Under the pieces are notes generated by a model, which saw only the letters and a program-made list of their open reading frames with translations, was not told the origin of the DNA and did no database searches. Shown piece by piece: positions 45,201 to 57,499 of a stretch of DNA of 64,000 nucleotides. The stretch's first letter is position 1. Every line of letters starts with the position of its first letter. Origin of the DNA: Orobanche coerulescens (lineage: Eukaryota; Streptophyta; Magnoliopsida; Lamiales; Orobanchaceae); NCBI GenBank assembly GCA_033398695.1, contig CM065804.1, positions 53,103,501 to 53,167,500 on the forward strand, read 5' to 3'. The translations under genes and the position numbers were made by a program.

Positions 45201-46015
45201 TCATCGAGAAGGATGAAGACATTCTAAGCACTGGACAGCATGCCCACGACAAACGTGGCTTAGCATACAACTCGTTCTCCCACAAAGGTAAAACTAGTAT
45301 GGTGCTTGTTAAAGGAGTGGAACCTATTCCAGAACCCGAAGAAGCACCGAGTCTTGTAAAGGTTACAACTGCCTCTTCTCGGATAGCAAATGCTGCCATC
45401 CCGCCTACCAGCTCATATCATAAGCAGCGGAAATCCATCCTCATAGACCTATAAGACGCAATGCCAGTCATCAACAATATGCTCCTCGAGCATACCAACA
45501 GCGTCAGCAGCAGGCCAGAATGAAGGCTATACCTAAGTATCAAAGGTATGCATCTCAGTACTATCAACAGTACAGTTCCCCTAGATATTGGGTACAGGAA
45601 GCCAAGTATCCGACCCGTAAGCAAGTTGCATCGTAATTCTATCAACAAACCAATGAGGCCGAAAAGTATGGTTCCTCCTCCACTACAGCAACCGTACTGG
45701 AGCCGAAACACCAAATTCTACATGCATAATAACCATGCTTACAATGATTACGTTCCTGCTCTACGTAAATCTCGCAAAACTGGACCAAATGCATCCTACA
45801 GCAAACTCATTGCTGTCAGGAAAATATAGGTACCTAAAAGCATTAGTAACCAAGGACACAAAAATCAAAGGGGACCTAAATTTACTTAATATTTTTAATT
45901 ACAGGATATCAAGGAGAAGGACATATGGTTTTTCAATAGCGGATGTTCCCACATGACAAGGGATATCACCAAGCTGTCAGATTATGTGGAAAATTCAAAG
46001 TCACCGAAGTAGCCT
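45201..46015 (+). pseudogene. Gag C-terminal tail and protease of the SIRE-like element
   Basis: The stretch is rich in Tyr/Gln/Arg codons (A-P-R-A-Y-Q-Q-R-Q-Q-like) in shifting frames. At about 45920-45960 it reads I-W-F-F-N-S-G-C-S-H-M-T, the copia protease active site (W-Y-L-D-S-G-C-S-R-H-M-T) with the catalytic Asp replaced by Asn. Stops throughout. Confidence 0.7.
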
Positions 46016-46765
46016 ATGTTGAAGGACTACATTACAATACTTAGCATTAGCCACTTCTATGACAAACATTTCTCTGTCAAATTATATGTTGATCACTGTA
46101 GGGTGAAAGATACCAAGACCAAGCAAATTATTCTTACAAGAAGCCGGATAGGTAACATGTATATTGCTGACTGGAAACTCACTAGCTCCATAATTCCTTG
46201 TTTTGTTGCCAAAGGCACTGCAAAGTTGGATATGGCACAAAAGGATGTCGCATATCAATTTCAAGACCATCAACAAGCTAGATCGACAAGGAATGGTCAG
46301 AGGCTTGCCCGATGTCTCATTTCATAAAAACAGCATATGTGGACCCTGTCAGAAAGGCAAGCAGGTCAAAACCTCCCTGAAGAGCAAGTCATACCTTTCC
46401 ACCCACATGGTCCTGGATTTGCTACATATGGATCTCTATGGTCCTGTAGACCCTGTTGGCCTGGGAGGTGAGAAATACTATCATGTTATAATTGATGATT
46501 TTTCCAAGTATGCCTGGACTATCTTCCTGAATAAGAATAAAGAAACCACCACAAAGCTACCAGAACACCTGAAAAAACTATAAAATGAGAAAGGGTTGAG
46601 TATTGTATCCATTCGTTCCGACAGAGGCACATAATTTACAAATTGCTTTATAGAGAAATACTATGAGGACAATAGTATACAACACGAATACTCAGCAGCC
46701 CAGACTCCTAAACAAAATAATGATGCCGAGCATAAGAACAGAATGTTGAAAGAAGCAACAAGAAC
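46016..46765 (+). pseudogene. SIRE-like GAG-pre-integrase and integrase
   Basis: 46016-46190 reads V-D-H-C-R-V-K-D, then R-I-G-N-M-Y. From 46203 a second frame holds W-H-K-R-M-S-H-I-N-F and C-G-P-C-Q-K-G-K (H-H-C-C zinc site intact), then H-M-D-L-Y-G-P (first catalytic Asp) and I-I-D-D-F-S-K-Y-A-W (second). The third acidic region near 46615-46640 reads R-S-D-R-G-T followed by a stop, where G-T-E-F is expected. So two of three catalytic residues remain and the frame is broken. Confidence 0.88.
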
Positions 46766-48250
46766 CATGTTAGCCGAAAACAAGTTGCAGCAACATTTCT
46801 AGGGAGAAGAAATGAATACAGTGTGCTATACACAAAACCATTGTATCATCAACAACCATCAAAACAAAACAGCATACGAGGTATGGAACAATAAAATTCC
46901 AATGGTTCCGTACTTTCACATATTTAGATACAGGTGTTATGTGCTCAACAATGGGAAGGATCAACTGAAGACCTTTGATAAGAAGTCGGATGAGGGTATT
47001 TTTGTTGGATACTCCTCTATCGGTAAGGCATTTGTAATTTTTAACAAATGGACGCTGATAATAGAGGAATCTATCCCCGTAGTCTTTGATGAACCCCATT
47101 GTGACCCTACAGGAATAGAAGACCTAATCCATGGTATCTAGATGCTATCCACTAATGAAATCACCCACACTCCGATTGAACCTATTGTGAACCAAGATAT
47201 TAATCCAGCCATTGTAAGAATAGAAACAGTTGAAGCCGATGCTGTAGAAGCTGAAGTTGAGACTACAGTTTATCAGGATACAGAGTGGGATGCCGAACTA
47301 GAACCAGACGGGAGGTGGTTGAGAGATCACTCCCAGGAGCTAATAATTGAAAATATCGATGTTGATGTGACCACCCATGGAAAATTATAAAGCACATAAG
47401 GAACCAAACTCTCTGCACAGAAAGAGAGAGATTATGAAAAGTCTCAATTCTCTGTATGGAAATCCCAAGCTTCACTTAGAACTTGCCCTGTGCACTCTAG
47501 CTGTATTCCTAACACAGTATGAACCTGTTTCGGCCAATGAGGCTCTCAATAATTCTCACTAGATCACTTCTATGGAAAAAGAGATCAACGGTTTTGAAAG
47601 AGATAATGTTTGCTACCTAGTTCCTAGACCAACCCATCAAGCAGTCATAGGAACCAAATGCGTATTCCGAAACAAAACAGGATGAAAATGGACTTGTTAT
47701 CAGGAACAAATCCAGCCTAGTCGCCTCAGGATACAAACAGGAAGAAGGAATATATTATGATGAAACCTTTGTCCATCTAGCTCGACTAGAAGCCATTAGG
47801 ATATTCCTAGCGTTTGCCATTCACAAGAACATTATTGTATATCAAATGGATGTTAAGAGCGCATTCCCGAATGGAGACCTAGCCGAAGAAGTCTATATTG
47901 AACAACCTCCAGGGTTTTCCAACACAGAAGATGGAGACCTTGTGTGTAGGCGAAGGAAAGCATTGTACGGACTCAAGCAAGCACCTAGAGCCTAGTAAGA
48001 AACAATTTCATTGTACCTCATAAATAATGGTTTGAGAAAGGCGCAGTTGACAAAACCCTCTTTAAAATCCAGGAAGGTGACAATCTCCTTATGGTCCAAA
48101 TATAGGTAGACAATATTATTTTTTATTCAACTAAGCTTTGCTCTATGTCAAAATTTCTATCATCTCATGCAAAGTAAATTTGAAATGAGTATGATGGGAG
48201 AACTTAGCTATTTCTTATGATTGCAGGTAAAACAACTTCCTACAGGTATA
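46766..48250 (+). pseudogene. SIRE-like integrase end and reverse transcriptase
   Basis: 46812-47141: N-K-T-A-Y-E-V-W, F-R-Y-R-C-Y-V-L, S-D-E-G-I-F-V-G-Y-S (integrase C-terminal region). 47142-47390 is an acidic linker. RT: I-V-Y-Q-M-D-V-K-S-A-F near 47840 (catalytic Asp present), E-E-V-Y-I-E-Q-P-P-G-F, A-L-Y-G-L-K-Q-A-P-R-A near 47965. The Y-V-D-D site near 48105 reads V-D-N preceded by a stop, so the active site is lost. Confidence 0.87.
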
Positions 48251-48399
48251 GTTATCCACCATGAGAAATATAACAAGGAGATGCTCAACAAGTTCGGGAT
48301 GAACACTTACAAATCATCATCTACCCCATGAGGACTTCCACACAGAGAAGTGCTGACGAAGCTAGAAACCTGGTTGATCAGTTACTCTACAGGAAACTT

Positions 48400-49032
48400 A
48401 TAGGCTCACTCCTGTACCTAACAACTAGCAGGCCCGATATCTGATTTGTTGTAGAAGTGTGTTCTCGGTATCACGTAGCACCGAAAGAGTCACACTTCAC
48501 CATAGCCAAACAGATTCTTAAGTATGTAAAGGAACAACTGATGTAGGATTGTGGTATCCTAAGGAATGAGGATTCAGTTTGGTGGGATATAGTGACTCGG
48601 ATCTCGGAGGCTGTAAGTTGGATACGAAGAGTACGAGTGGGACTTGTCACTTCCTTGGACCAAGATTTGTGTCATGGTTCAGTAAGAAATAATTGGCCAA
48701 CTCGTTTTCTACAGCTGATTCGTGATATATGCTGCTGGAAGTTGTATGCAGATTCTCTAGATGCAACAACAGCTGTATGACTATGGAATCAATGCAAGAG
48801 ACTCCAATCATGTGCGATAGCATGAGTGCAATCGCAATCACGCACAATCTTATATTACACTCAAGGACTAAGCACATTGATATGAAGCATCATTTCATTC
48901 GGAACCATGTTTAGAATAAAGATGTTCGGATTGAGAATATTCATACAGACATTCAGTTAGCCGACATCTTTAGAAAGACTCTAAGCACCACTAGATTCTG
49001 CAAGCTCCGCCAAGAATTGGGAATGCTATAGC
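48400..49032 (+). pseudogene. SIRE-like RNase H and pol end
   Basis: Text near 48410-48480 (G-S-L-L-Y-L-T-T-S-R-P-D-I), 48590 (S-D-L-G-G) and 48729-48914 (C-D-S-M-S-A-I-A-I-T, L-H-S-R-T-K-H-I-D-M-K-H-H-F-I-R) follows copia RNase H. Then Q-L-A-D-I-F-R-K-T-L and L-R-Q-E-L-G-M-L close the polyprotein at about 49030. Several stops. Confidence 0.87.
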
Positions 49033-49755
49033 TCGACTACCTGTAAGTTTGGATATTTTACTCATCAATTGGGGGGAACGCTGTAAGACCCATGATACAG
49101 TGTCCACTTAATTAATCATACACTCAGAACTCCAAGTTATACCCTTACTGTAGGAAGAACAAGGCATTATTACCTTTCTACAGATGACATGTGCATTAAT
49201 TAAAGGGGAACACAAATATTAATCCAAAATTGTTGTAAGAATTAAATCTTGTATGTACCTTTTAAGGGGGAACATTGTACTTTTGCTGATACAACACACA
49301 CTCTAAGATTTCAATTAATATTTTAGTCGTATCTAAATTTATATATTTGAACTTTATGAACTGTTTCTAATCCACATGCATTTCCTGAATTTAAAACGAT
49401 TTATCTCTCAAATATGAAACGACACCTGGACTTTAATGCCTCAAAACCCGCGATTTCAAAATTCAAACCACAGTATCATGCAATAGTGGAAGTCGAACTG
49501 TGCCAGAGGTGGGACCGATCATTAATTTCTAAAATTGATGGATTAGACGTACCAGTACATCTAAATTCATCATGTACGTTCATATAAATATGATTCCCAT
49601 CCCTTAAGTATGACTGTTCAAGGTAACCTAGCTTCCCTACACACTATAAATGTGCCAGTATGCTGATCCACAGACTCTTTACGCTTTCTGCATAATTATC
49701 GAGCTTACAGAATACAACCTACATAACCTTCAATATTTTAACCTACTTTATATAT
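49033..49755 (+). other. Spacer between pol and the extra 3' reading frame
   Basis: Contains purine tracts AATTGGGGGGAAC (about 49069-49081) and AAGGGGGAAC (49263-49272) that look like internal polypurine tracts. Near 49644-49652 CTATAAATG is a TATA-like box about 110 bases upstream of the ATG at 49756. No coding signal. Confidence 0.5.
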
Positions 49756-52700
49756 ATGTCTACGAATATGGCTTATTCTCAAACTTAATTTCTCTCACTG
49801 AAAAAGAAGGACATTATCATTGACGGTCAAGTTTTTGCTCGCTCAGTTCTGCAAGAGCCCATTATTTATGAAGAGGAGGACATGGCGGGGATGAACTTAG
49901 TCATATCGCGGATTGTCTAGTCTGCACCCCTAAGAACTACGATGAGCTAATCGTAGAGGAATTCTTCCTTGGCGCTGGGTTCATGTATGAGTCTAAAAAC
50001 AAAGGGCTCTGCCCTCACTGCCATCATCAATACCATCCAGGAGAAGGAGATCTCCATCAATCGGGAACTCCTCAAGCGACTGTACAAGCTGCCCTCTGAT
50101 GGTCTAACATTGGAGGAACTGGAATCTTTTGGGTCTGATGAATTGCTGAAGGCCTAGTGGAACTTGTTCACTGGGAACTCTCAGCCGTCGCAAGTTCATC
50201 ATTCCTGCATAAGTAGAATTTCACTTTGCCTTATTTGTATTTGCATGACTATTGCTACAGAGTTGTTGAGAATCGGACTGAAGCATTTGAAATGTGCACT
50301 AGATTGAGATTCCGGATGGTGGTGGCAATCATGTCCGGAGAGAAGGTTAACTGGCGCCAAGTGATCCTGAAACGGCTTCAGGAGGAGGCATCCAAACTGG
50401 ACTCTAGTATGAAGTCTTTTGGCTTGATACTGAATTACATCCTGACTAGTTGTGGCATATAGCAGTCACCCAATGCCAAGAAGATCCTTGCTGGGAAGTT
50501 TTTCGATGGTTCCAAGCCGACTGTTTTCAACAAGGCATCGCTTCTTGTTGAAAGGCCAAGCCTATTCTACCCCCCCATGTCGAGTGATCCCCGAGATGTC
50601 ACTGATCACTCGACAAAACTGAAATCTGATGATAGCAAGAAAAAGCCTGTCGGTAAGAAGAGACTTGTTCCCGACAATAACTCCCCTACAACTGTCGAGA
50701 AAAAGAAGAAGAAGTTGAAGACTAAGAAGTCTTTGAAGTCGAAAGCTGTTCCTACAACACCTCTAGTGGCTACAACGACCACTGAGATAGTTCCGCCTAC
50801 TGCACCATCTGTGGCAGTAGTTATCCCACATGGCACAACCCCTATGGAAGAAATGCTGGTTGCTCCCACAGCAGGTCATGAGACAGTGACGGCTATGAAG
50901 GACGACAAGTCGTTTGTCAAATTGGAAGGTATCGATGAATCGGCTGCCCCTTCAGAGCCGACATTCACCACTCCTAACAGGGCCCCTAGCCCTGTAAGGA
51001 GTCCCTCTCCCAACAAGGAACTCCACCCTGTCAGGGATCCGTCTCCTCAACAGGCTCCAATATCTGTAAAGGATCCCAACCGGACAATAGAACCCTCAAC
51101 TGTTCGAAGTCCCTCCCCCATAGAAATAATATATAACACACTCATCGAAGTCCAGATCGAAGAAGCATTTGAACGCTTCAAGATATGGAAAGCATATAGG
51201 GTCGCCCCATACGACTTTCTGTATAATTGGGAAGACTGGAAGGAGGAAGAGTTATTTGTTCTGGAATTCAGACACCCAGAATGTCGAGGTCCTCATCAGG
51301 TGGTATGATCCCTTTTTCCATGAACTAATCACATCTTACTATGTGGCAAATAAAAAGGCCCGACTGAAAGGGAAGTCGTAGTCTGATGACAAGCTTCGAA
51401 GCCCCAGCCGTCACTCAGAACCCGATTCAGATGCTGACGACGATGACCTTCAAACAGGTATGAGGATGAGCCGCAAAGAGGCTCATAAGAAAGAATTTGC
51501 CTAGTCCAAGGTCGCCGATGTCTAAGGGACTTGTGCTATACCAACAAAATCATCTCACGCCAAGGGAGAATCAGTCCCTTCGACCGGAGCAGATGAATCC
51601 CCACCGTCCAACAAGAGGATTCAGTCCCTCTTAAGGAACAGGCGACAACTGAGAGCCAGCAGGAGGAATCAGTCACTCCTATACCTGCAAACTGCAGAAA
51701 CCGCAAGAGACAAGAGGAATTAGTCCCCCCTGTCTCCAAAATAGCACCATTAGCAGAACTGTACGAGGTTCCCGCTCCCCAATAGGTATCCACTCTTCTC
51801 CCAAAAGGATCCCCATTCGGATCCAAAGAGGATTTCCAGGCTAATGATGAACCCCGAGGCCCCATCATAATATGGTTCTCAAACAGCTTGGAGAGCCATG
51901 TGACTCCAAGATCGCTCACCCTCACTCTCCCTGCACTGAATCCAGAATCGAACAACTTCAGTAAATCAGTCGATAAACCATATTCCTACAGGACCGTCAA
52001 AGCCCTGTATGATGTCGGCAAGGAGCTCGATTGGATGTGTGATACCGCTCAGAATGAACTCCCAAAACTGCAAAGAGTCGTGCAATATGTATACGAGGCT
52101 TTCCGCCTCATGCCAAACGCATTATGGCAAGACCCAAATCAGTTGAATCAGCATCAGGAGCGAATCCTGAAGCAAGAACAGAAAAAGTTGTGTTGCAGAA
52201 TCCAAGACAATAGCCGCCCTTGAAGTCACTAGATCAAAACTCTCTGCTCATGATCAGAAAGTTTATGATCTTATAGCAGTGGTTGCGAGTCTGGTGGGCT
52301 GCATCAAAGATCTCAAGTACAAGCCGGCCGAGTCGATGGATATTCTTCAGGATATTCACGGTAAGGTGTCTGAACTTGATAACGCCAAAAGGGGGAAGGG
52401 ACTAAAAGGGCTGTGAGAATGTGGTGAATGCAGAAGGATAATGAGATAGAGGCCATCTTGGACAACAGTGTTGCAACTGCAATCGGAAGACTAGCTGCAC
52501 TCGGGCTAGGTCAAGGAGACAAAGGATATAGGGTAATTGGATCTAGTCCTGAGTTCTAGGATCCCAACTTTCCTTTGAAAAACAATGTGCAAAAGTCTGC
52601 TGCAACCAAACTCCCGACAGACAGACAGCCGTCAGCTGAAGAGTTGAAGGCATGGAAGTACAATGAACTGATGAGATATTTTTACACTCTCATCAGGGAA

Positions 52701-52780
52701 TCGGCCATGTTTAATCACTTCAAAACGTTGGTGGATGCTGCCAAGGAGTTCTCAAGGCTCCTAATGGAATGAAAGCTCCC
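49756..52780 (+). pseudogene. Extra 3' reading frame of the SIRE-like element, unknown function
   Basis: A decayed long frame can be followed in pieces. After the ATG near 49756: D-I-I-I-D-G-Q-V-F, E-E-E-D-M-A; 49969-50157 (L-P-S-D-G-L-T-L-E-E-L-E-S-F-G); 50226-50462 (L-H-D-Y-C-Y-R-V-V-E-N-R, M-S-G-E-K-V-N-W-R-Q-V-I-L-K-R-L). The longest open part, 50577-51308 (243 codons), has a Lys-rich N terminus (a possible nuclear signal), a Pro/Thr/Val-rich middle, S-P-S-P repeats and a Trp-rich end. Later pieces lie at 51888-52223 and 52575-52772. SIRE elements are known for an extra frame after pol, often called env-like. No signal peptide or membrane helix is visible, so an envelope role is not supported; relation to plant transposon-domain proteins is possible. 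Confidence 0.6.
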
Positions 52781-53430
52781 ACTTCAAATCAAGCAGAAAT
52801 CTAAGATTCAGAAGGGTGAATGGCTAACCCAACTGGAAGACTGGATTCTCATATGATGTATCCCAGGAAGGAAGGAACATCTACAGGGATTGAGGAAGAG
52901 ATTATCTAGTCAACTGGTAGAACGGAACCAAGCATGATCCCTCTCGGAGTACTTGGAAGCATCAGTATTATAGGGGATAGCTTCTGTTAGCTGCATTCAG
53001 TTCTTTTCTATTTGCTCTCCGATGTAGATTTTAATTTCCAATAGCATCGTAATCCTTTTATCAATAAAAATACCTTTTTACCTCAAAAGATTACAGCTCA
53101 TGATCTACTACTATTACTTTGATTATATTTTATGTTGAAATGTTTTCTAAGTATAAAACATTGATAAGTCTCACGCTGTAAGAACTTATGTGCGAATAGT
53201 TCGTAGATTAAGTTGTATTCAAATAGGATTACTTCCTGTAAGATTGTGCCTACGCGCCAATTATAATTTAAGTTGTAATACACTTAGCCCTGTAGGATCT
53301 ATTAATTTAGAACTTGCTTGCTAGCAGTTCAAATTTTCAGTCTAAGACTCGAAGATGAGATCATTCGACATAAGACTTGAAGATAGCCTCTCTTTATTAG
53401 AAGTTTTGGCATTATCAAAAATAGGGAAAT
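52781..53430 (+). other. 3' untranslated region and polypurine tract of the SIRE-like element
   Basis: AT-rich with no coding signal. Immediately before the LTR it reads ATCAAAAATAGGGAAAT (53414-53430), a weak polypurine tract. Confidence 0.6.
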
Positions 53431-54670
53431 TGTTGGGAAAAATCCTGATGTTTTGATAATTGCCTCATACAACAAGAATCTTTAAAGTCAGAATATCAGG
53501 CAAGTATGAAAGTTGTCAGGAAAACTTCATACAACCTGTCCATATAGCCGGTCTGTACAGCGCAAGATCCTTCATCTAGCCAAAGGTCTAATCATACAAC
53601 TTAGTCTTCAAGATACAGCAAAACGAAGATGTTGGCTGCAGCAAATAATTTGTAGGTGCTTTACTTAGGAAAAATAAAACACAAATCCAACAGGAGTGAA
53701 GAAACTTTAAACTATTGAGAAAGCAAGCATTCTTTATTCATAAAGTATTCATAGTGAAAGTAGCATTTAATGCTGATAGGACAACATTTAATGCGGCCGA
53801 AGAGACTACAGTTTCAAGATAATTTAATGCGAGTAAAAAAAAATGCCTGAAGCATTAAATGCGCATCGCCTTTAATTCAAAACAATTTGAAATCGCCCAA
53901 CTAACCGGCCAATGACTATATTTATAACGGATCTATTTTCAAGGTTATAAATAACCCCAGGCAAGAGGACATTGCCCATCTGACGATCTAGAACCTTGAC
54001 AATCTGAATATCAAGCTTACAAGAGCACTATATTTCTTCAAGCATACATCTTCATTAAAAGAGAATAAATATACAAGTTTTCAACATGAACATCACATCT
54101 ACAGTAAAAACTCTTCGATCCTACAACTGTTGTTCGATCTTGTCATACCAACCTTACTGTTGAGTTTACTTAGCCCTGTGTGGACTAAGCTAAGCTAATT
54201 CTGACCTATGTGGGACGAATAGCATTAAGGACGAAGCTTCAATCTGTGTGAGAAGGAGCGAATCAAAAAAGCCGAAGCCAATATGTGTGAACGGCCAAGC
54301 TACTATCAAATGTATCAATCTGTGTGAACGATACAGCGACGTAATTAGTTAAAATCATATAGTTTTGTAGGGTGTGATTATAATAAATAATTTACTCCTG
54401 TGTGGAGGACCAGTGGATGTAGAGGGGTTTACCTCGAACCACTTTAATCAGTGTGCCTTTACTTATTATCTTTACTATTTTGTATTTGCTTGTGTGATTT
54501 TAGTATACATATCGCAAAAAACCCGTACGCACCAAGCTAATAGGAAACTATTCAGTTGTGTATTTACGACAACTTAATCTTAGACTTACGCTATGCAAAC
54601 AAACTTCAAAAAAGGATCCAGCTTATTCAACTCCCTTCTAAGTAGTTTATACTGTATATTGTGGCCAACA
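53431..54670 (+). repeat. SIRE-like 3' LTR
   Basis: TGTTGGGAAAAATCC to GTGGCCAACA, 1240 bp, aligned along its length with 40694-41920 and 24060-25238. GCATTTAATGC-type motifs lie at about 53763-53870. Confidence 0.93.
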
Positions 54671-56145
54671 CAAAGAATACGACACATCTGGTTGAGCACA
54701 TATCATCACATACATGATGGACCCTATCGCAGATTCATAAGGAACTATACTCATTATCTTTTGCTCATCAGGCCCTGATGGACACTGAATATTACTTAGA
54801 GACATACCATAGGACATGGGAAGAAAGCATTGCTTGCTGTATTTCATATTGAACCTACCAAGAACTTTATCTAAGTGTTTGGCTAAGTCCAATCATCCTA
54901 TTGATCTATCTCTTTCAATCCAGATGCACAATATTTATTGTGCCTCTCCTAAGTCCTCCATTGGGAAACACCAACCGATCCAACCATTCACAGACTGTAG
55001 CATAAGAATGTCGTTTAAATGACAAGAATGCCATCGACATATAGGATAATGATCACAACTTTGCTCCAACTGACTTTCTTGTACACACAATATTCCTCTT
55101 TATTTCTTATGAAGCCAAATTCCTAAAATGCTTCTTCGAATCGAAGAATCCAACTCTAAGATGCTTGCTTCAAACTACAGATGGCTTTTTGAAGCTTACA
55201 TATCTTCCCAGCATGTTTTGGATCCTCAAAACCCTCTGTTGTTCCATATACACATCCTCCTTCAAAATCCCACTTAGGAAGACAGTTTTGACATCCATTT
55301 GCCAAATCTCATAATCATAATGGCTGCAATAGCTAGGATAATACTTATAGGTTTTAACATAGTGACCGGGGATAAGGTTTCATCATAATCAACCTTGTGA
55401 AATATGTTTGTAACCTTTTTCTACTAATCTAGCTCAAACTTCCAATTTTCTATCCATGTCGATTTTTATCTTAAGAACCCATTTGTTACCTATTGATTTT
55501 ACCTATCAGTTAAATCAACCAATATCTATATTTGATTTCATATATGGAACCCATTTTGGATTTCATGTCTTCTTGCCATTTCTCGGAATCTAGGCTTGTC
55601 TCATCTTCTTTGTAGGTGCTCGGTTCATTGCCTTCCAAAGGCATGACCAGATAATTTTCAGTTAGATTAATACATATTATATTTATGGATGAATTCTATA
55701 TTTTCGAGACCTACGGAGGGGTTGAGCAACTTTTGTTGCAGTTTATAAATCTGGTTCTAGATTCTCCTGAACAACTTCATATGAAAAAGGTGTTTCAAAG
55801 AAGGTACAAGAAGTTTCCATTTCTGTTTGTTGCTGTTCTCGAATTTCTTTGAGACGAACTTTACTCCTACTCATTTTTTAGAAAGACGTTCTTTTTCCAT
55901 AAAGACACCTTCTCAAGCAACACGTATTTTTTTCTCAGAATGGTTGTAGAAGTAGTACCCCTTTAGCTTTTTGAGTAACTTACAAAGAGGCATTTATCTG
56001 ATTTGGGAGCAAGATTGTCATAAACAAGATGTTTCAAGTATTCTTCACATTCCCAGATTTTGAGAAAAGATAATTTGGGAATCTTCTTTATCTATATCTC
56101 ATATGGTGTCTTTTCTATCGCTTTCGAAGATGCTCAATTATGCTT
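54671..56145 (-). pseudogene. Copia RT and integrase end, continuing from 40191-40693
   Basis: The left end reads G-F-L-P-M-S-Y-G-M-S-L-like text, P-Y-E-S-A-I-G-S-I-M-Y near 54730, then C-A-Q-P-D-V-S-Y-S-L at the insertion point. Further right: G-N-K-W-V-L-K near 55480 (RT start), S-D-K-C/K-I-N-A-like text and integrase C-terminal text (K-T-P-Y-E-I, F-S-K-S-G-N-V) near 56100-56020. It is homologous to 36345-37800. It joins a different RNase H fragment at about 56150. Confidence 0.83.
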
Positions 56146-56149
56146 CATA

Positions 56150-56412
56150 TCAATGTATTTAGTCCGTGAGTGCAATGCAAGATTGTGAGTGATTACAATT
56201 ACACTCGTACTAGAACACATTATTGGAGTTTCTTTCGCCTCAATGCAATACTATTAATGTAGCTGTTGTTGAATCCAAACGATCTGCATACATCAGCTTC
56301 CAACAGCACAATACTCCGACTTAGCTGTAGAAAGTGAGTTCACCAACTGCTTCTTCTTGAACTAGTACACCAGTCTTGGTTTGAGGAAGTCACAAGTTCC
56401 AATTGTACTCCT
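56150..56412 (-). pseudogene. SIRE-type RNase H fragment
   Basis: The minus strand reads C-D-F-L-K-P-R-L-V-Y-W-F-K-K-K-Q-L-V-N-S, then K-E-T-P-I-M-C and I-T-H-N-L-A-L-H-S-R-T-K-Y-I-D. It matches the RNase H of the SIRE-like element at 48640-48890 rather than the copia on its left. No flanking gag, RT or LTR of its own could be recognised. Confidence 0.7.
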
Positions 56413-57280
56413 CTGAGTTAACAATCAATTATCACAACCTAATGCATTAATTATCAGATCCAATAACAATAAACAACTTATATAAACAATCAATAATATC
56501 ATACGGATTGAAAGCATTATGATTATATACAACAGAATAAATCAATCAGTTGATTATAAATTCATATCTTCAATACAATTCCATAATCCAATAATTACAT
56601 CATGAAATAATTCAACAAGATAACCTGGTACATAACATTCTCAAACTTGACTCAACCTCGTATGAAACAACAAGATCTCCTTGTTCATATTCATAAAGTT
56701 CATAACAAGAACAATGCCACGGCTAACAATCAATCATCCAACCAGTTCAACACATATGAATAATTATACTCTAAGATTAGTCATAATATCAGCATACTTT
56801 TTATCATAATTCGTATTCTATCAAAATCATAGGAAATTCATATCATCAATGAGTATAACTTGGATCTGGACATCACTAATCATATGTTCATATCCAAAAT
56901 TTAATACAAAAATTACGTACCTCACCTCTCAAATAACATACGCAAGTCTTCCATAAGGTACGCAAAATCAGCTACACAATGTATGCAAGTCATCGTTGAC
57001 CCGCTTCGCTGTTCATTCCAGATCTATGTCACGTATGCACTTCCCTAACATTACGTACATAACACCGACACAACACATGTAATACCACCTCAGCAATGTA
57101 GGTAATCGTAATCCAGAGGTTACTGTGATATTTGTTCCAGGTATAGTTACTTACGCAACCATTTCTACCTTAATCTATCATCTATAATGCATCTAATGCT
57201 TGGCCAACAACGTACATAAATCTTTGTTGACTCGTTTGTCGCACCCACGCAGAAAGTTTTCTGCCCTACATGGTTATTTA
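56413..57280. other. AT-rich stretch with a loose ACGTA-motif cluster
   Basis: No coding signal. From 56940 to 57240 motifs such as AACATACGCAA, GGTACGCAAA, TCACGTATGC, TTACGTACATAAC and ACTTACGCAAC are spread irregularly, resembling a degraded copy of the LTR palindrome clusters. It is probably an old LTR, orientation unproven. Confidence 0.35.
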
Positions 57281-57499
57281 TGTTAGAATGGTGTCCATTA
57301 ATCAATTTGTATACCTCAGATGAATAGTTTATATGATTAATTTAGGTCATAATTAGTGACTGAAATATTTAGCTGCAAACCACTTTCAGTCTGATGATTC
57401 TAATTGGGATTATACTCACAGCTAATTATAATCGAACCTATAGGGTCACACACAAAGTGGGATATTGAATCAATTGGACTTAGAGTCTAGAAGTGTAAA
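57281..57499 (+). repeat. Start of a copia LTR, plus strand
   Basis: TGTTAGAATGGTGTCC onward matches the first 225 bases of the minus-strand LTR ending at 39388, including ATAATTAGTGACTGAAATATTTAG and GGGTCACACACAAAG. It is cut at 57499 by a gypsy LTR. Confidence 0.78.

Larger units (their letters stand above)
40694..54670 (+). mobile_element. SIRE/Maximus-like Ty1/copia retrotransposon, about 14 kb
   Basis: 5' LTR 40694-41920, PBS, gag, protease, integrase, RT, RNase H, a long 3' region with an extra reading frame, PPT and 3' LTR 53431-54670. Target duplication CAAAA (40689-40693) and CAAAG (54671-54675). The LTR start TTTTGGG is a mutated TGTTGGG. It interrupts a minus-strand copia element. 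The internal region (11.5 kb) includes a 1.58-kb solo LTR. All coding regions have stops, so it is defective. Confidence 0.92.

Noticed and set aside
49756..52780. Envelope gene
   Set aside because: The visible pieces show no signal peptide, membrane helix or cleavage site; the position alone is not enough.
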